Source of the DNA: an uncultured Flavobacteriales bacterium
Lineage (GTDB): Bacteria; Bacteroidota; Bacteroidia; Flavobacteriales_D; Crocinitomicaceae
Reading direction: 5' to 3'
Assembly: GCA_913059205.1 (NCBI GenBank)
Contig: CAJXRM010000013.1
Span: 1 to 44,523, forward strand
Length of the DNA: 44,523 nt
Shown: positions 41,991 through 44,523 of the stretch, one piece after another
How positions within the stretch are numbered: position 1 is the first letter of the stretch
Layout: each line of letters starts with the position of its first letter
Translations under genes and position numbers: made by a program
Notes under the pieces: model-generated
Databases searched by the model: none
The model's input: the letters and a program-made list of their open reading frames with translations, nothing else
What the model was told of the DNA's origin: nothing

Positions 41991-43796
41991 TTATTGCTTG
42001 ATAATTTTTTTGCTCGCTAAAAAGACAGAGTTTTGGTAAAGGTTTAACATGTAAATACCTTTTGGTAAATCGCCTAAACTTTGAAATTTTATACTGTTTT
42101 TTCCTTCATCAGCATATACTGATTCATTGTAAAATTGAATCCCTGATTGGTTTATTAGTGAGAATGAAACTTCTCCAGATGAAGATAATTCGTATTCAAC
42201 AGAAATAACATCAATAAATGGATTAGGGTACACTTTTGATAATGAAGCTGTTTCTACATTTTTCGAGTAATTAATAGCTACAATATTGAACTCTTGAAAC
42301 ATTCCGTTAAAATCCGTTTGTTTTAGGCGATAGTATGACAATCCTTCTAAAGGCGCTTTGTCAATAAAGGAGTACTTTAACACCTCTAGTGTTGTTCCTG
42401 CTCCTTTCACTGTTCCTATAGGTTCAAAATTTTGCGCATCTGTAGATCTTTCAACTGTAAAATAGTCGTTATCTCTTTGCGAAATCACCTTCCATTTTAC
42501 GTTTACCTGATCATCATTTAAACTTGCTTTAAAGTAATCCAATTCAATAGGTAGATTATTAATATTGCCCAATGAATAAAAAGTGGATGGTGAATTTTGA
42601 TTGTTGTATTCTGTTGCGATCCAGTCCGCGGATTTCGGAACGGTTAAAATTCGAATTTCATCTAATTCCCCGTCAAAGTATATATTGTTTCGACTTGAGT
42701 TAAAACTTGACGCTTCCGATCCGTCTCCAATGAAGCCATATCGAGTGATGTTACGCCCAATTCCTGCACCATTGTGTGCGTTCGATTGCGTCGCGACTAA
42801 AACTCCATCGATGTACAGAAGTTTAGATGAGCCATCATAAACCCCAACAACATAATGCCAATTTCCATCGTTAACTTGTCCACTTTGTCCTCCGTTAAAA
42901 TCATTTGTCCCATTCGATCCTGTTGAACTAAATGATATTTTTCCAGTTCCATGAACATAAAAGTTGAAAAATTCTGATCGGTCAAAATCGACAATTGACC
43001 AATTCGATGAATAGGATGAATGAGAAAAATTTGTTCTTACCCAACTGGATACCATCAGAGTTGGTATAGAACCTGTTCCGTGGAATGATTTATTTTTAAT
43101 TGCATAATAATTACTTGAGCCATTGAATTTAATGGCTTTACTTATTTTTCCACTGATTAAATTACTACTTCCCATTGATCCATAATCTACACCATCAAAA
43201 TTACCTGCGACGTCATCTAAGTCCTGGTTATTAGGATTGTTATGCATATGATATACAGCCTCATATGTTGCATTCCAAACACTCTCTGGTGTAGTTGTAA
43301 CTGTAATATTTGGATTTCCAACTCCAATTTTAAGTTCTGTATTTACATTATTGAACAATACAGGCAGTCTAACCCAACAGGTTAAAGCACCAGTCTGAGG
43401 ATCGTAGCTCTCAATTTCGTGATCAAGTTGCATGTCATTTCCACCTGTAAAGGCAATGTCGGAGCCGTCTGCATTTATAACGTTTCCACCATTACTTGTA
43501 CTTTTTAGTGAAGGCTCGATCAAAGAAACAAGTAAAGGGAAATCTGTATGATCTGTAGTTCCCATTACTTTTGTATGGTCAATGGTGATCGTTGCGCACC
43601 ATGCAAAGCCATTCAATTGTGGGCCAGTCGCAGGTGTGAACATTGCAACTGCCTTTAATGGGTTCACAACTACAGCTGTAGTTCCGATAATAATTTTCCA
43701 TATTATACCTCCACCAACAATTACAATTGTAGAGAAGAGGAGTACTTTTTTTACCGAAATCTTTAATTTCGTTTTTGGTTGAATTTTGTTTTTCAT
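41991..43796 (-). CDS. Secreted DUF2341/LamG protein with T9SS sorting domain
   Basis: The 601-residue protein has a basic N-terminus (MKNKIQPKTKLKISVKK) and one hydrophobic segment (about 18-45) acting as a long signal. A DUF2341 region (about 68-170: WCATITIDHTKVMGTTDHTD, FPLLVSL) is followed by a LamG/concanavalin A-like domain (about 180-400: AIKFNGSSNYYAIKNKSF, SSWVRTNFS, and DGELDEIRILTVPKSADWIA). Residues about 415-500 form a beta module (VKWKVISQRDNDYFTVERS). The T9SS sorting domain ends the protein (about 518-601: SLSKVYPNPFIDVISVEYEL, GIYMLNLYQNSVFLASKKII). It is likely a surface adhesin or glycan-binding protein. As the first gene of the phosphorelay operon it may be the surface input or the regulated output; the sequence cannot tell which. 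Confidence 0.87.
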   Translation of the reverse strand: MKNKIQPKTKLKISVKKVLLFSTIVIVGGGIIWKIIIGTTAVVVNPLKAVAMFTPATGPQLNGFAWCATITIDHTKVMGTTDHTDFPLLVSLIEPSLKSTSNGGNVINADGSDIAFTGGNDMQLDHEIESYDPQTGALTCWVRLPVLFNNVNTELKIGVGNPNITVTTTPESVWNATYEAVYHMHNNPNNQDLDDVAGNFDGVDYGSMGSSNLISGKISKAIKFNGSSNYYAIKNKSFHGTGSIPTLMVSSWVRTNFSHSSYSSNWSIVDFDRSEFFNFYVHGTGKISFSSTGSNGTNDFNGGQSGQVNDGNWHYVVGVYDGSSKLLYIDGVLVATQSNAHNGAGIGRNITRYGFIGDGSEASSFNSSRNNIYFDGELDEIRILTVPKSADWIATEYNNQNSPSTFYSLGNINNLPIELDYFKASLNDDQVNVKWKVISQRDNDYFTVERSTDAQNFEPIGTVKGAGTTLEVLKYSFIDKAPLEGLSYYRLKQTDFNGMFQEFNIVAINYSKNVETASLSKVYPNPFIDVISVEYELSSSGEVSFSLINQSGIQFYNESVYADEGKNSIKFQSLGDLPKGIYMLNLYQNSVFLASKKIIKQ

Positions 43797-43888
43797 ATTT
43801 CGTGTTTTAATTGGTTGTAGGAAAGGTTGTACAATTGATTTCCTTAAACAAGAAATAATATGATTGAGAATGATAATTGATTTATATT

Positions 43889-43918
43889 ACTCAAATGAGT
43901 GTACGTAGTTTTACGTAG
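43889..43918. promoter_or_regulatory. Candidate operator region upstream of the LamG-phosphorelay operon
   Basis: ACTCAAATGAGT (43889-43900) is a 5-bp inverted repeat around AA. It is followed by two direct copies of TACGTAG (43902-43908 and 43912-43918), each containing the palindrome TACGTA, 10 bp apart (one helical turn). They lie about 95-120 nt upstream of the LamG start on the minus strand. The rest of the 304-nt divergent gap (43797-44100) holds no ORF, no RNA gene and no exact TAnnTTTG box that I can see. Confidence 0.35.
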
Positions 43919-44030
43919 TGATTTTATTATGTGCTATAAATATGTAAATCAAATTAATCCAGAGCCCTTTTTTCATCGTGACAAAGTTGTGAAGTTGAAT
44001 GACAGGATTTCATAGATGGCATAAAACAAC

Positions 44031-44043
44031 TGACACTCTGTCC
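44031..44043. promoter_or_regulatory. Candidate stress operator TGACA-CTC-TGTCC upstream of grpE
   Basis: Near-perfect inverted repeat (TGACA-N3-TGTCA with one mismatch) 58 nt before the grpE ATG. Its place in front of a heat-shock gene makes it a plausible operator, but no known regulator is assigned. Confidence 0.3.
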
Positions 44044-44100
44044 TAATTCAATGATTGGCAGAAAATTTGACTAAACAGAATCAAATTAAATTGAAGTACA

Positions 44101-44478
44101 ATGTCTGAAGAAAACGAAATAAATAACGAGGAGAAAGTAGAGAACGTGGAAACTACTGAAACAGGACAAGAGCAGGTTGAACCAACAGCGGAGGAGCGTT
44201 ACGCCGAGTTGAATAATAAGTATTTACGGTTGCATGCCGAATTCGATAATTTCAGAAAGCGAACGAACAAGGAAAAAGTAGACTTGATCAATTCAGCAGG
44301 AGAGAACGTGCTAAAGGATCTTGTTCCAACTTTGGATGATTTTGAGCGCGCGATTAAAAATAATGAGACTTCAGAGGATATTAACGGAGTGAAAGAGGGG
44401 TTTCATTTAATTTATAATAAATTCAAGAATACCTTGGAAGCAAAAGGATTGAAACCAATGAATTCTGAAGGTCAAGAT
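44101..44478 (+). CDS. grpE: Nucleotide exchange factor GrpE, 3' truncated
   Basis: The first 126 residues of GrpE, the nucleotide exchange factor for DnaK, are present. An acidic disordered N-terminus (about 1-30) is followed by the long dimerisation helix with YLRLHAEFDNFRKRTNKEK and LKDLVPTLDDFERAI, both conserved in GrpE. Genuine sequence ends at Asp126 (GAT at 44476-44478). The next six codons (LSLIHI) are translated adapter and must be discarded. The missing part is the beta-domain that contacts DnaK. In Bacteroidota dnaJ often follows; that cannot be checked here. A heat-shock-type inverted repeat sits at 44031-44043. Confidence 0.95.
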
Positions 44479-44523
44479 CTGTCTCTTATACACATCTGAC
44501 GCTGCCGACGATCTACTCTGTGT
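44479..44523 (-). other. Untrimmed Nextera i5 sequencing adapter (reverse orientation)
   Basis: 44479-44511 is the reverse complement of the same 33-nt adapter as at 14-46 (begins CTGTCTCTTATACACATCT). 44512-44519 (TCTACTCT) is the reverse complement of the same AGAGTAGA index, and 44520-44523 is primer tail. Genomic sequence ends at 44478. Confidence 0.97.

Noticed and set aside
44055..44070. TGGCAGAAAATTTGA upstream of grpE as a possible sigma-54 promoter for the NtrC-like regulator
   Set aside because: The -12 GC is replaced by GA and the gene is a heat-shock gene; one half-match is not enough.
44479..44499. C-terminal LSLIHI residues of the GrpE frame
   Set aside because: They are translated Nextera adapter.

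Overview
The window is one contig from a low-GC member of the Bacteroidota, most likely Flavobacteriales. A Fluviicola/Crocinitomicaceae-like freshwater relative would fit, but the family is only an inference. The evidence is three proteins with type IX secretion (T9SS) C-terminal sorting domains, a short Bacteroidota-type primary sigma factor, the Bacteroidota-specific DUF4290 protein next to murA, a CarboxypepD_reg-like TonB-dependent receptor, a lipoprotein with a surface-export signal, and several TAnnTTTG -7 boxes close to start codons. Both extreme ends (1-46 and 44479-44523) are untrimmed Nextera i5 adapter with the same index. The two terminal genes, htpG and grpE, are therefore cut by the end of the assembly and not by biology.

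Layout. 47-8157: truncated htpG with its terminator, a TerB/DnaJ membrane protein, three envelope proteins of unknown role, a LysM protein, an RsmI-like methyltransferase coupled to a low-molecular-weight phosphatase, and rpoD. A 73-bp remnant of an RsmI-like 3' end lies at 3448-3520. 8154-20122: mostly minus-strand housekeeping genes, namely priA, a surface lipoprotein, a VOC protein, a patatin/beta-barrel protein (divergent from a THUMP RNA methyltransferase), gltA and a dipeptidyl-peptidase IV-like protease.

20305-28271: the most coherent accessory block. A promoter-like box and a roughly 210-nt leader precede a secreted lamin-tail protein, a TonB-dependent receptor with no SusD, a secreted OB-fold/endonuclease I, and a 5'-nucleotidase split into two exported proteins. 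Together these could degrade extracellular nucleic acid, import the products and release phosphate or nucleosides. The proposal is inference from gene content. 28400-33089: a YjdI-type 4Fe-4S protein, dgkA, a TPR-SpoIIE phosphatase, a SnoaL-like protein, a 34-residue Lys-rich protein and lpd. The 460-nt lpd-purL gap holds a nested inverted-repeat element.

33550-38289: an apparent operon purL-DUF4290-murA-tlpA; this MurA carries Asp in place of the catalytic Cys. 38294-43796: a minus-strand operon encoding a secreted LamG protein, a hybrid histidine kinase, a stand-alone Hpt protein and an NtrC-type response regulator without a DNA-binding domain. It forms a complete multistep phosphorelay with an unusual output and is the second strong candidate for an undescribed system. 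grpE starts at 44101.

I saw no tRNA, rRNA, CRISPR array, insertion sequence or prophage gene. A palindromic motif, TGAATATTCA, occurs in three intergenic regions (upstream of rpoD, the YjdI-like gene and lpd) and may be a shared operator.
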